From Sambucus nigra (taxonomy: Eukaryota; Streptophyta; Magnoliopsida; Dipsacales; Adoxaceae), in contig OX422208.1 in assembly GCA_949130495.1 (NCBI GenBank), positions 401,443,885 through 401,507,884 of the forward strand: DNA of 64,000 nt, written 5' to 3'. The translations under genes were made by a program, and so were the position numbers. The first letter of the stretch is position 1. Each line of letters opens with the position of its first letter. The notes beneath the pieces were generated by a model. It worked only from the letters and a program-made list of their open reading frames with translations, was not told the origin of the DNA and ran no database searches. Of the stretch, positions 36,013 through 47,595 are shown piece by piece.

Positions 36013-37066
36013 GTAAAATATGACGGTGTGATAATTAATCAAATTCGCAAATTTCTAATTTGGTACACTTATTTAATTAGAGTCTATTTTTAAACTAAAT
36101 TAATTCAGCCCCTAAACATGCAACTACGTATCAAACCAAATAAGATATAGCATGCAACACAAAATTTCAGGAAAAATCCCCGAAGGGAAAAATCTTTTAT
36201 TTCTAGAGATCTGACAAGTTTACAAGACCATTGACTTACATACCATCTTTCTTTCGCCCATAAGAGTAACGCACGGTGTCATCGTCAAACCTCCAAAGCA
36301 ACGTCTAGAAATAAATCAGCAATGGTTCGCACGCAGCTATACCACCAGGACGTGCAGTCTAGACACAGTCTAAAATCTTCACAAGGACTCCCTCCACAAT
36401 AGGACGCAGTTGTCGGTTGTAGAGTTCTACCCACAAAGAATGAACAACAGTAACATGTGTTCTTGAACACCAAAAACAATTCACCAACGCATATGGGATT
36501 TTTATGAATTGAAAACAAAAGGGATGAAAACCCTAAAAGAAGAAGTCAAAAAAGAATTATGCATATTCGCAGTTCTGTCTTTCAAATCGTTAGGAATTCT
36601 TTATGAGAATAAAACCATTTAATGAGTATTTATAGAAAATCACGTTGCCTCGGTCATTCGAACGAAAATAATATCTCGCTCGAACGAGATGCAATGTCGT
36701 TTGAACGACATCGCGTGACATCTCAATGTCGCTCGAACGAGATGGGGATCTCGCTTGAACGACCTCAGCATCAAAATCAAGGAACGCTAGAGGACTTAGA
36801 TAATTACTCATTCTCAAATTTTGACGAAAAAATTCCGCTCCAACAGTTTGAAAATATTTTGTAAAAGTATCCCCAAGCTCTAAGTTCAAAGTTAAGGTAA
36901 TTAAAACATAACCTTACCAAAGTAAACTTTGCAGAGGCTTTTTAATGAAGAACCTTGATATATTCGGATCCATCTTGATGTAGATTGCTCTTAAACTTCT
37001 TCGACGGTTGTAACGGTATATGACATAATTAATTGTGACAGACATTTATAAAAATATGTCCTTACA
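36012..37066 (-). repeat. Copia B LTR (about 1,055 bp)
   Basis: Begins TGTAAAATATG next to the third PBS and ends ATATGTCCTTACA, giving TGTAA/TTACA inverted ends. It contains the palindrome cluster (36652-36763) and the block GAAAAATCCCCGAAGGGAAAAAT (about 36170), related to those in LTRs A and C. Confidence 0.8.
36622..36763 (-). promoter_or_regulatory. Palindrome cluster B and TATA box in the copia B LTR
   Basis: On the minus strand a TATAAATA box lies at about 36626-36633. Upstream in that direction are five motifs: GTCATTCGAACGA (36653), CTCGCTCGAACGAG (about 36675), ATGTCGTTTGAACGACAT (36694-36711), GTCGCTCGAACGAG (36728) and CTCGCTTGAACGAC (36749). Confidence 0.75.
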
Positions 37067-37670
37067 CCCATAGTAGTTATTTTTTCTTTGAAATCTGAGT
37101 TGGTCCTCATTTTAATTTATAAATCTGATTTTATTCTTTTAGTTGATTATGTTTTCTCATAAATTGTGACTGACATGTAATACTTCTTCACTTTACTTCT
37201 TCACTTTGTCACATCAGTGAATAAGCATTATTTTTTGTGTAAAGAACTTGTGGGTTATCATATCTTTGTGAAGTTAGTGATTGGGAGTTGATTTTGAAGA
37301 TGCTAAATCAAGTTGCCATTTTTAATGGTTGGATGTTATACGTATGTATGACCTTGGTAGATTTGGTTCTGACATTTAAATTACAAGTTCTTTGAGTATG
37401 ATGTTCTTTCATCCTTATATTACACGTTCTTTTTATTTAGGCATTAATTATGCCTATATATTTTTCTTTAGAATGCTTAGTCATATGCACTATATACATA
37501 ACAATAGGTATGCCTATGTTTTTTTATTAATTTTATGTAAGGATAAAAATTCCAATTGAGTCCATTTGTATGTATTTGACTTATTCCTGGAACAAAACTT
37601 GTTTAAGTCATGGATAGATTTTTATATTCTCACGATCTCCACATAGTCTATGACATGTTTGGTTAGAAGA
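37067..37670. other. Unassigned 604-bp spacer between copia B and copia D
   Basis: AT-rich and apparently single copy in the window. It contains the inverted repeat AGGCATTAATTATGCCT near 37439. It may be older host DNA or part of an element whose ends I cannot see. Confidence 0.4.
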
Positions 37671-38714
37671 TGTAGAGCCCAAACTTCAAAGACAGATCAT
37701 GCCGAGTTTTGTTTGTGCACGTTTCATGTCTTTAGTCAATTGCAATTCGAGATACTCTCAGGTATGAACTCATAATGTTATGGGACTCAAAAAATATTTT
37801 AAAGGATGGAAATTTGTTTATGAATGATTTAAAATGTTTAAAATGATTTTAAAATGTTTTATCTTCATTTATTCCAAGATAATTAATGTTTAGAGTCGTG
37901 TGATTTTTCACCTTGGGTTTCGAGAAATCAAACGACATGTGATGTCGTTTGAACGACATCTCTCAGTCATTAGAATGACATATACATCTCATTCCAACAA
38001 CCTGCCGACTTAATTTTAATATTTAAGGCAGTGTTTGCCTAGAATTTCAATAGTGTGCAGAACTATGTTCCAGAAAACAAATCATACATTTTCTGAATAA
38101 GTTTTCTAAGGTTTTCAAAGTTAAAAACCATCCTTAGAGTCTAAAATATTCGAGCTTTCATATAATATTTCTATAATGATCGTGGTTGCACCATATTGAT
38201 TTATTCATCCATATTTAACATTGTTTATTGGGTTTTGCGGTGAAGAAGCGAAGGAGTCCGTGTTAAGAATTGTAAACGGTTGCCAAATCTACATCGGTGG
38301 ACACCAAGGCATTCGTGGATGCATGTGTTGTGGACGAGTATTGTAGAAGGAATTTGGCATGGGCACTATGGAGGAGCAGTTAAAAAGAAGAAGAGCGTTA
38401 AGGCTTGTGAGGATTGAGTCGTTGTGTAAGTCTTTCTGTCTTCCTTTTGTAAAAACGTATCATAGTGATTCTCTAACTCGGTCCGTCTGAGGTTTTTTCC
38501 ATTTGTGGTTTACTCGTACATTCGGCGTTGTGAACTTTACTTCATTTTACTTGCTTTAATCATCTATATGCATGTTTAGGATCAAACAAGATAAAATTGT
38601 ACCTAATTGAAAATGGTTCACAAACTTTGTGCATGTTAAAATTGGAAAAATATTTTTGAAAGAAAAATTGTTTTGACATCCTTAAAGCACATTTGAAATA
38701 AAAAGGGGCCTACA
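37671..38714 (+). repeat. Copia D 5' LTR (about 1,044 bp)
   Basis: Starts TGTAGAGCCC and ends GGGGCCTACA, two bases before the PBS. It contains a palindrome cluster (37928-37995) followed by a TATA-like TATTTAAGG (about 38015), and the block GAGGTTTTTTCC...CTCGTACATTCGGCG (38489-38525), shared with LTR A in opposite orientation. Confidence 0.7.
37928..37995 (+). promoter_or_regulatory. Palindrome cluster D in the copia D LTR
   Basis: GATGTCGTTTGAACGACATC (37941-37960) is a 20-bp near-perfect palindrome. Weaker copies lie at 37928 (ATCAAACGACAT) and 37966 (GTCATTAGAATGAC). Confidence 0.7.
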
Positions 38715-38717
38715 AAT

Positions 38718-38729
38718 TGGTATCAGAGC
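38718..38729 (+). other. Copia D primer binding site
   Basis: A perfect TGGTATCAGAGC two bases after the LTR end; complementary to initiator tRNA-Met in plant retrotransposons. Confidence 0.92.
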
Positions 38730-38773
38730 TAGAAACATTTTCTTGTGTGTGTTGTTTCCTTATGTTTTTAAGG

Positions 38774-39417
38774 ATGAATTTTAGAGGTTATGATATTTTT
38801 AGCACTCCAGTTTTTATGGCACAAATAATGCTTATTGGAAAATGCGAATGAGAAGTGATTTAAAATCTATTGATGAGAGTGTATGGTTAGTGATTGAAAA
38901 GGGTTGGAATCCACCGATCACACGAGAGGGAGAGGCCACTAATTTAAAACCTGTTGAGTTATGGACCGAAACTGAACATAGACTAGCACTTTATAATTTT
39001 AAAAGTCTTCACTTTATTTCCTCACATGTCACACCGGAAGAGTATAATAGAATCATAATGTGTGAAACTTCAAAAGAGGCTTTGGATATTCTTGCACTTA
39101 CTCAAGAGGGTACTAGCACGGTTAGGGCGTCTAAACTTCAAAACCTCACTACACAGTTTGAGACGATTAAGATGTTAGAGAGAGGGTCGTTTAATGAGTT
39201 TTATGCTAGATTGTCTAATATTGTCAACTCTTCGTTTAATTTGGGAGACAAAATACCGACAACCGAGTCATAAAGAAAATCTTAAGGTCATTCCCTAGTA
39301 GATTTGATCTTAAAGTAATTGTTTTAAACTCCCTGGGTATGCTTGATTCAACAAAACTAGAAGAATTTTTAGGTAATTTATAAACCTATGAGCTTGATAT
39401 GTTTACCTCCAAGCAAG
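38774..39417 (+). pseudogene. Copia D gag, N-terminal part
   Basis: The start at 38774 (MNFRGYDIF) lies 45 bases after the PBS. A one-base shift near 38812 moves the frame to GTNNAYWKMRMRSDLKSIDE, then the open frame 38842-39273 has VELWTETEHRLALYNFK, CETSKEALDIL and KLQNLTTQFETIK, the UBN2-type gag. A second shift near 39255 precedes NRVIKKILRSFPSRF. The frame is cut at 39417 by gypsy 2 and resumes at 55595. It is homologous to the copia A gag (33488-34057), on the opposite strand. Confidence 0.9.
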
Positions 39418-42400
39418 TCTGACACCCCGCCTAATTAACCCCGGGTGATCAGTCTTAAATTAAATTAGAAAAGATTTCTCAGTTGGTTCATTCTTAGCAT
39501 CACTGTCGCCTTTTTAATTACTAACCACTTAAGTGAGAAAATTAGACTGGTGCCAAATTTTATCTTTTATTAATTTAATGAAATACTCGTGGGGAAATAA
39601 AATAATTTAAATAATCACAATTAACTGAAATCAACCACTCACAATTTAAACAAACTGGCCAAATAAACCATCGGTTCAAAACTAACAAATGTAAAGACAG
39701 ATAAAGATAAATCTCAACAAGTCTGACATAAACTAAATAATGTTGTAAGTGACATGATCGAGTTACTGATACGAATTTCTACACTAGAAATGGAAAGAAT
39801 GAGGCACCTATCAATCTCCCTCAACATCTACATATGCTACAGCAATGAATCCCTGGAATGAATCAAGTCTGGCGTTCCTGTGGCTGGACACCTAAAAGGT
39901 TTTTAAAAATATTTATAGCAAGGGTTAGAACCAAAAACATTTGGAAAACGTTAAGCAAATGATTAACTTATGGTAATAAATATGTATGCATGCTCTTCAT
40001 ATTTTAGTTAGAGTCGCACTCCCTTGAGAATATCCTCATCCCTCCTCTAATGTACACTACTAACGCCTTAATTAATTTCCTTAGTTATTTATCCCATAAC
40101 TAGATAATCGAAATAACCCCTTGCAACCACCCTACTCTAATCGAATATGCCATAGCTATGATTTCAAAGTTATTATCAACATTAACTTAATTAATCATTT
40201 TCCTTTTTAAATTAATATAACTTTCACACCTGTTTTACATATAATGAAAATTCACGGCCTGTATTAATTAACCCGTATATAATTATTTATCTCATTATAT
40301 AGGTATAGTCATATTACAACATTCACACATATGCTGAAATAATAATTAATAATGAACATCCTTCCGAGCAATAACTCATCGGATGTATATTCTCTATAGT
40401 GCTATCCCACTAGGTGTATTCATATAACCTAGTTACCCCAAGTCAGAATCGCTCAGTAACTTGGTAAATAACATAAATATTGGAGGCGGTCATATTCCTT
40501 CCCTTAAAGTGAGATTCCCCTCACCCATATAATGGACGATATGACCTGGGGATATACTCGCCCTACTCCTCAAGCTAGGTGATTCACCCTCTACGCGCAA
40601 CCTCCCCTGAAAGCACTAGAGTATATATAATAATAATATCTAACCACTGATATTAATGCACACACAATATATATATACTATCGTACACCATATATATATA
40701 TATAAAATACCCCGGCTATCCCGTGTAATAAGTCCGTAACATAAGCTTATACAAATTATCATGAGTTTATGGACCAACTCTGATTATTAATTAATTTGCA
40801 CGTTAATTAATTATATTACTTTTGGTGTCACCCAACCAATATATTTGGACTCTCTCTCGTGGCCCGGAATAAAATAAAATTCGAGTCTACATCCCTGACT
40901 CCAAATTAATTAGTTTTACATCTAAATTAATTTAACACCTTGGTATCGCTCAACCAGCATACCCGGACTTGCCCACTCTATCCGTACTTAATAATTTTGG
41001 AATATTGCTCCCCAAAATTTACCATAGCAAGTCAAAAAATGAATTTCTCCCAATCCCAATTAATTTCCTTCACATTTGTTAGGAATTAATGTTTCATACT
41101 TATACCTCACTAACTAATGTATGGGTAACAATTCTTTTATTAATTTCCCTTATATATTAAAACTGGCGGAATTGTCAAAAATTCCGGACCATCGATCGAT
41201 CGAACAGGTCTTCTTCTCCATAGGTCCGTTTCTCCACGGACGAAAACCTCAAAACCCCAATTCCTTATACAGCCTAACCCAAGTTCGCTCATCAATATAT
41301 CACTCCCAGAACATTATAAGGAACCCCCATAAAGTCCCCGAACCCCGTTAAATTTTCGTTCTTTACTATTTTTTTAAATTGGGATAAAAACTCGAGTTAT
41401 TCGTAAGTCAGCCATAACACTAGATTTCCAACTCAATTTCATTCATAATTCGTGTGGGTTTATTACCACTAAGGTGAATATTTGTTCAGAATCATGTAAC
41501 ACCATAAATTCCTACACCAATTCCCATTTTTATGTTCCAATTACAAAACCCCCATTTTTGTACTTGTTTATCCCCAAAACAAATTTTAGGTATTCACATC
41601 ACATAAATATGAATTGAAAATACAAATAAATGCTGTAACACCCCGCTTAAAATAATAACGGGTGGCCAGCCCTATACTATATTAAATCAGGAATTCCAGA
41701 TGGTCCAGTCTCAACATCAACTATCGGTACTATATAATATAGGACTAACTACCCGATATCATATAAGCGAGATGTTAATATAAATTAAAACTTGCAACAT
41801 ACAATAACCCAACACTATGAAACTACTAAAGAATAAGAGAGAGATGCAAGAAGAACTATAAGAAATAAAAGGAATCACTATACATGAATATGCCATAAAT
41901 AAATAAACCCGAATAAGCTGTCGGGTCACAGCAAATACAATAACTGAAATGGAATAAATATAAACATGTATATAAATATCCCTATGATACAAACCCGATA
42001 TACAACATGAATCCTACCTAGAATTTTAAAGAAGTAGGAAGCGGCTATATGAAACATCCCGCAACAGTCCGCACCTGTCACGGCTCCCAAGACTCTGGAT
42101 AGAAAGTCATCCGGCATCCATGCGGTAGGATACCTGTGGAAATACATATATATATATATACAAGCAGGAGAGAAAAGAAAACGGGTCAGAGCCCCGAATG
42201 TGAAAATATTTAGCAAGTGCGTTAACCGTGCATAATAAATACCGGTGTACTTAATTTCATAAATAAGTGAGACCGCACTCTCGTGGAACCCCAACTCACC
42301 TCTCATCTAAAGGCGCGCACCTATTCGCGTCCTCGAATTTTAGTTAAATTACCCCCATTTATTTTAGGACAACCTAACTTATCAGGCCTAGCCTATATCC

Positions 42401-42548
42401 ACGAGAGCTACCTTCCCGTCATAATCTAAGGATCCACCCGTTCCTAATCCTATTAGATTATGATTACAACAATTATGCCATAATAGGCTTAATGAATTCC
42501 GATTAATAATCTTATGAATTATAATCATCATAATTCTTAAAACATTAC

Positions 42549-42556
42549 CCCTATAC

Positions 42557-42588
<32 letters not shown>

Positions 42589-42590
42589 CT
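42549..42590. repeat. (AT)n microsatellite in solo LTR
   Basis: Alternating AT with a few C interruptions, read directly. Confidence 0.85.
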
Positions 42591-42651
42591 ATATAGGCTA
42601 AAAACGTAAGAATTAATATACTTAATAACATGCACATGGAATATTGGCAAG

Positions 42652-42908
42652 ACTTCTCTCTAATCCCAAAATTGTACTACGTTTCGTGCGTGGGGAGTCT
42701 CGCAAAGCAAAATCCAAACAAGGAACCGCCCCGTTACACTACTCCTGACACGGTCAAGACCAGAGATCCGAGATGCCACCTATGGAATTACTTCTCTCAA
42801 ATCTCGACATGGCACTGCGTTTCGTGCGTGAGGTGTCTCGCAAAGCGAAATCCAAACAAGGAACCACCTCGTTACACTACTCCTGGGCAATGTCGATCCT
42901 AGAGATCC
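42652..42908. repeat. About 138-bp tandem repeat, two units, in solo LTR
   Basis: Units start CTTCTCTC at 42652 and 42790. Both contain CGTTTCGTGCGTG, TCTCGCAAAGC and CAAACAAGGAACC...CGTTACACTACTCCTG. They differ at scattered positions. Confidence 0.85.
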
Positions 42909-42964
42909 ATAATCCTCAACATACAAGTTAGTACTATCATTACAACTAAACTTCTATAACTACT

Positions 42965-43015
42965 AAGAAAGAAAGAAAGAAAGAAAAGAAAGAAAACAAA
43001 TAAAATAAAATAAAA
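42965..43015. repeat. (GAAA)n and (AAAAT)n microsatellite
   Basis: Runs of AGAAAGAAAG followed by AAATAAAATAAAATAAAA, read directly. Confidence 0.85.
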
Positions 43016-44521
43016 GGATTTCCAATAATATCCTTGGTATGATGTAACCGAAGTATTCCTCAAATACGATACATCAACCCCCAATAAATCTGGTACACCA
43101 TAATCATCCAAGATGTACCCCGTAGAAATACCCTAACCATTCATCTAGGATATATAAATATATATATAGGTATTTTATTTTTATCCGTATATATATACCA
43201 TCATCAATCCAATAGCCAAGTGTACATACTACATATGATGTACAAGGCCATGCACATAATATACCCGGCTATATGTATCGCCGATAGACTGCATCAATGC
43301 TATCATCTTCCCAGTGCCCGGCTCACGTAGCAATACTGGGGCCACCATGGTGGGACTAAACGACACCCATCTCGTGGTAAACTCACGCACACGACGTCCC
43401 GGGAAGCGGTCATAGCTCCAAACCGGCAATGAGACAAAACATACCCATCACGTCTCATCCCAAAAATAAATATATATATCATATAATAACACACGGGACG
43501 ACTATGACCTGGGGAATATCCACACCCCGCTTTTCTAGCCAGGATGCTCACCCTCTACGCGCGCAACTTCCCAATGATAGCATGAGCGGGGTATGCTTAA
43601 CCAATTAAGTATATATATCATTTACATGCATAATATATATAATCCATATGATCCAATCATATGATCAAATAATAAACCATCATATACGGTTTAAATATCC
43701 ATACCATGTATGTCCACAACATAAAGATATCCATATATCTATATACATACAGATATATATATATATATCAACACATATTCACATATCCTTATCTATATAT
43801 ATAAACTAATTCTCTTTCATATGTATAAGATATATATATACCTGGCTATAAGTATACATAGTCCTCAATATGCAAGCCGTCACCACAATTCCTTTAATTT
43901 ACCTCGATACGTGAATATAATCCCATACTTGAAACATATTCGATCATTTTCCTAAGATGAATAGTCTCCCAAACCATATGTATATGTCTATACCTATATA
44001 TATTCAACATTAGGGCTATCACCCAAGAGTTTGCGTAGGAATCCTTCACTACACATTTCATCTATATCTGAGAGTACATTAAAGAATCTAGTAATCATTT
44101 TGACTATCGGTATACATATAACTAATAGTCTATCAGCCTCAAGCTCATTCTTTCAATCATCAAATAATCTCATTTCCCTCGATTTCGACTATGGTTCGAT
44201 CACTTTTGTGAATACCCTAGTCTGAGATCTCTCTAAGAGTTCCTAGCCTCACATCACATCTACACCTACTTTTCATCTACAATTAGGATTCTCAATCCCA
44301 AAGGTTTTCCCCAAAATCTCTATACATAACTCCAAATACATACATGGATAGATTTCTCCCAAATTACCCTAAGGAGTCCCCAAAATTCTAATGTGTGAGA
44401 AACTCCTTATGTGTCTCCAAGAACATATCTCTTTCATCATAAGAGAAGGCCCCAAATCAATAAACCCAACCAAAAAGGGTTTGAATTCACTATGGAGAAA
44501 ATACCTCAAAATGCCCTGTTT

Positions 44522-44723
44522 CCGAATCGATTCGGCCCTGTTCCGAATCGATTCGGACTAGCGAATCGATTCAGCCTCCAAGGCGAATCGATTCGGGTCC
44601 AAAGACCTGGGCTTCTGCAATAGGCCGAATCGATTCGGCTTGGGTCCGAATCGATTCGGTCAATGCAGACCTGCCAATTTCACCAAACCGAATCGATTCG
44701 CTTGAGGGGGCGAATCGATTCGG
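44522..44723 (-). promoter_or_regulatory. Array of eight CCGAATCGATTCGG palindromes in the solo LTR
   Basis: Copies lie at 44522, 44543, 44561, 44583, 44625, 44646, 44687 and 44710. All eight keep GAATCGATTC, five of them the full 14-bp CCGAATCGATTCGG. Between them recur words such as GACCTG. The spacings are uneven (about 18-42 bp). The position within the LTR resembles that of other palindrome clusters in the window. Function is inferred only. Confidence 0.85.
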
Positions 44724-46133
44724 ACCTGCAATTTTTCAAGGGTTCTTCTTCTTCATCAAAACCCACGAATTCTAAACCCTAAATTTTCATTTCTAACAAT
44801 TAAACCTTCATCAATTTATGATTTTAAGCCCATAAGTCAACCCAAAGTTGATCCCAAACATTTCTATTCCATTAAATCCATATTTAATCATTGATTTCAA
44901 GATTTAAACCTAAAATCTAGGTTTTGACCTTAATACCCAAAAATCCATTTCTTTAACCCACAAATTATGGAATGAAATACACAAATAGCTATTTAGCAAG
45001 ATTAAACACTTGCCTCAGATTTGTAGAGGTTGGATCGTCCTCGATGTCGCGGTTGGGCCTGGAATCTCCAAGATTTCTTCCTCTCTCTCCCTTCTCTCCT
45101 TCTTTCCTTCTTCCTTTCTCTTTCTCTCTTTCTCTAATTGAGAAAGGCTTGATCCGTAAGCCTTAAATCCTTTAAAACAATAAACCCAATTTTAAATGTT
45201 AATACACACTTTAAATGACTCGTTTACTCTAATTCGAGTCAAACTGACTTAAAAATATTCCGGAGCCGAAATAAAGCCTAATGACAGTCATTTTGACTAT
45301 CTTGACCCTTCCGGGATCGATGGCACACTCAAAATCATCATCCGGAATACTTTAAAACGTCCTCTATTTTTGGACTTAAATTCCCAAATTTTGTGATTTT
45401 CCAATTCAATTCAATTTTACTTTCCAAAATTTAATTTCTCAATCTCAAAAGTCTTAGGGTGTTACAAATGCTACAACAAGTTAACCACTTGCCTTATTAT
45501 TTCTTACGGTCTGATCCGGAGTTGTAATTCTTAAGGTTGATGATGAAATCCCCCATTTGGCTCTTTCCTTTGTCCCCCAAATTGGTTCCTAGTGCCTTTA
45601 ACTACTCCTTAGGGTTTTCTCTCCCACTATGTGTTTTCTAATCTCAAATCATCCATTATCCTTTTACTTTTAATTAAGTAATTAGGATTAATCCCGTTTT
45701 TAACCAAATGGGCCAAGCCCAAGTGACCCAATTACCCCCATGTGGGCCCGGCTATGCCTAAAAATGTCCCGTGACCCATTTACTGCCCCCGAGTACACTT
45801 TTTCGATTATATCATCCCATTCGGACTCAACCGTACACTCAAAATTAGCATCCAAATTAATTTATAAAAATCCTTATCTCACACCCAAATTAGTCTATCC
45901 CGACTCCCGACTGAGATAAATAAATGCCATGTCACTAATACCTGTAATGATGTAAATAAATTATTACTATTCACTTAATAATTAAATTTTCCCTAAATAT
46001 TAATCATTCACTCTCCGATTAATATTCAAATAAATTTTACCATAATTAATTCAATTAAAATTACGACACACAAGTAATTTAAAATTTCTCGAATTAATTA
46101 AATATTAAATGCATAAAATTATGGGGTGTTACA

Positions 46134-46400
46134 TACTCCCCCCCTTACAAAGGAATTTCGTCCCTGAAATTAGGTCGTACCTGTGGTGAATAGCTCTGGA
46201 TATTGTTCCTGCATATCCTCGTCCCGCTCCCAGGTAGACTCGTTAACGTTGTGATGATCCCATTGTACTATAACTAGTGGAACAACCTTGGATCATAACT
46301 TGTGATCGCTATGGTCCAGAATAGCCATCGGTCTCTCCTCATACGAGATGTCGGGTTGTAAATTCATGTCCTCGAGTGAAATGTGCTAGATGTCCCTCTC
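46134..46400 (-). pseudogene. Gypsy 2 chromodomain and PPT
   Basis: On the minus strand 46400-46190 reads HISLEDMNLQPDISYEERP, AILDHSDHKL, one stop, then VQWDHHN and ESTWERE...YPELF. This is the integrase C-terminal chromodomain of plant chromoviruses, which in the family targets chromatin. The stop is TGA where an arginine codon is usual. AAGGGGGGAGTA beside the LTR is the PPT. Confidence 0.82.
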
Positions 46401-46406
46401 GCTCCT

Positions 46407-47424
46407 TCAATATTTCTTTAGCGATGCCACATGGAACACATCGTGTATTCGCTGAAGGTGTTCTGGCAATCCCAGTCTATATGCTACCGGTCCCACCCTT
46501 TCAATAATAGGGAAGGGTCCCACGTACCTTGGTGCTAATTTACCCTTATTATCGAACCTCATCACCCCTTTCATAGGGGAAACCCTGACTAATACCTGAT
46601 CTCCAATCTCTAACTCCATATGTCTCCACGAAGCATCAGCATAACTCTTCTGTCTATCTTGATTTATCCAAATCCACCCTCAAATCATCTATATCTTAGC
46701 AGACGTCTTATGGACAATATTTGGCCCCAATAACTTGTTATCCCCCCACCTCTAACAAACAGGCGGGTGAACGACAAGGTCTCCCGTACAGTGCCTTGAA
46801 CGGTGCCATACCAATTATGAATTGGTAAAAGTTGTTATACGTGAACTCTACCAAGGGAAGATATCTCTCCCATCCTCCCCCAAAGTGTAAAATACACATT
46901 CTGAGCATGTATTCTAGCATCTGATTGACCCTCTCAGTCTGCCCATCGGTCTATGGGTGATAAGTTGTACTCAAACGTAGCTCTGTGCCCATGGACTCCT
47001 GAAAGCTCTGCCAAAAATGAGCCATAAAACTCTTGTCTCTGTCAGACACAATATTTATCGGTACCCCATGCATCTTAACAATATCCGCTATGAATAGCTG
47101 CGCGTAGCGCATCGTCTCAAAGTCTGTGTGAATCGACAGGAAGTGGGTCACCTTGGTCAACCGATCCACAATGACCCATATGGAGTCGTGACCTCTCTGC
47201 GATGGAGGTAACCCTATAACGAAGTCCATGGAGATGATCTCCCACTTCCACATGGGAATCTCTAGAGCCTGTAACATCCCTAGAGGTCTCTGATGGTCAA
47301 CTTTCACGAGATGAAACATGGTACATTTCGAGACAAACTCTGTTATGTCTCGTTTCATTTCCGCCCACCAATACTTTTTCCTCATATCCTTCCCCATCGG
47401 GATGTACCATAAATCTCGAACCAT
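46407..47424 (-). pseudogene. Gypsy 2 integrase
   Basis: The frame 47424-46951 has YWWAEMKRDI, CTMFHLVK, ISMDFVIGLP, VDRLTKVTHF and VSDRDKSFMAHFW. The next frames have TDGQTERVNQMLE and WERYLPLVEFTYNN, then 46619-46407 ends GDQVLVRVSP, PRYVGPFPI and HDVFHVASLKKY. The D, D and E sites are visible. In the zinc region CTMFHLVK replaces the usual CxxC pair (second C changed to H-x or lost). Confidence 0.9.
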
Positions 47425-47595
47425 GGGACTCTGTCATAATGACGTGCCTCAACTCCTCACAATTAACCTCCCACTTAGGCGTAGGCCTCCTTCCGAGCTG
47501 ATAGAGTAACCCTCTGTTCCCTTAGCTAACAACTGGCGTACCCTATCCTGGCAGATCTGGTCCTCCGCATGAGCCCTCATAACTCTCATAATGAT

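Larger units (their letters stand above)
41634..45466 (-). mobile_element. Solo LTR (3,833 bp) of a Del-type gypsy, in the gypsy 2 3' LTR
   Basis: Ends TGTAACACCCCGC and AGGGTGTTACA. The TSD AATGC lies at 41629-41633 and 45467-45471, and the intact partner LTR (near 54911) has AATGC once. No PBS, PPT or coding domain was found inside, so it is best read as a solo LTR left by LTR-LTR recombination. Its ends resemble gypsy 2's, suggesting a related family and the same orientation. It contains the 14-bp palindrome array at 44522-44723. Confidence 0.9.
39418..46133 (-). repeat. Gypsy 2 3' LTR, split by a solo LTR
   Basis: LTR sequence at 39418-41633 and 45467-46133 aligns to 52630-55589. The start is TCTGACACCCCGCC (TGTGACACC in the other copy) and the end ATGGGGTGTTACA. 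The shorter (AT)n at about 40691-40704 differs from the long AT/GA tract in the partner. A minus-strand TATATAAG lies at about 41152, with ATCGATCGATCGA at about 41192 upstream of it. Confidence 0.9.

Noticed and set aside
42630..42902. Plus-strand ORF of 90 codons in the solo LTR
   Set aside because: It spans two copies of a tandem repeat and has no known domain; the repeat explains the open frame.
44522..44723. CRISPR-like array
   Set aside because: The repeats are only 14 bp and fully palindromic, spacers are uneven (about 7-28 bp), there are no cas genes, and the DNA is a plant retrotransposon LTR.
44972..45166. Small plus-strand ORF with a serine-proline-leucine-rich end
   Set aside because: It comes from a CT-rich tract in the solo LTR; no domain.
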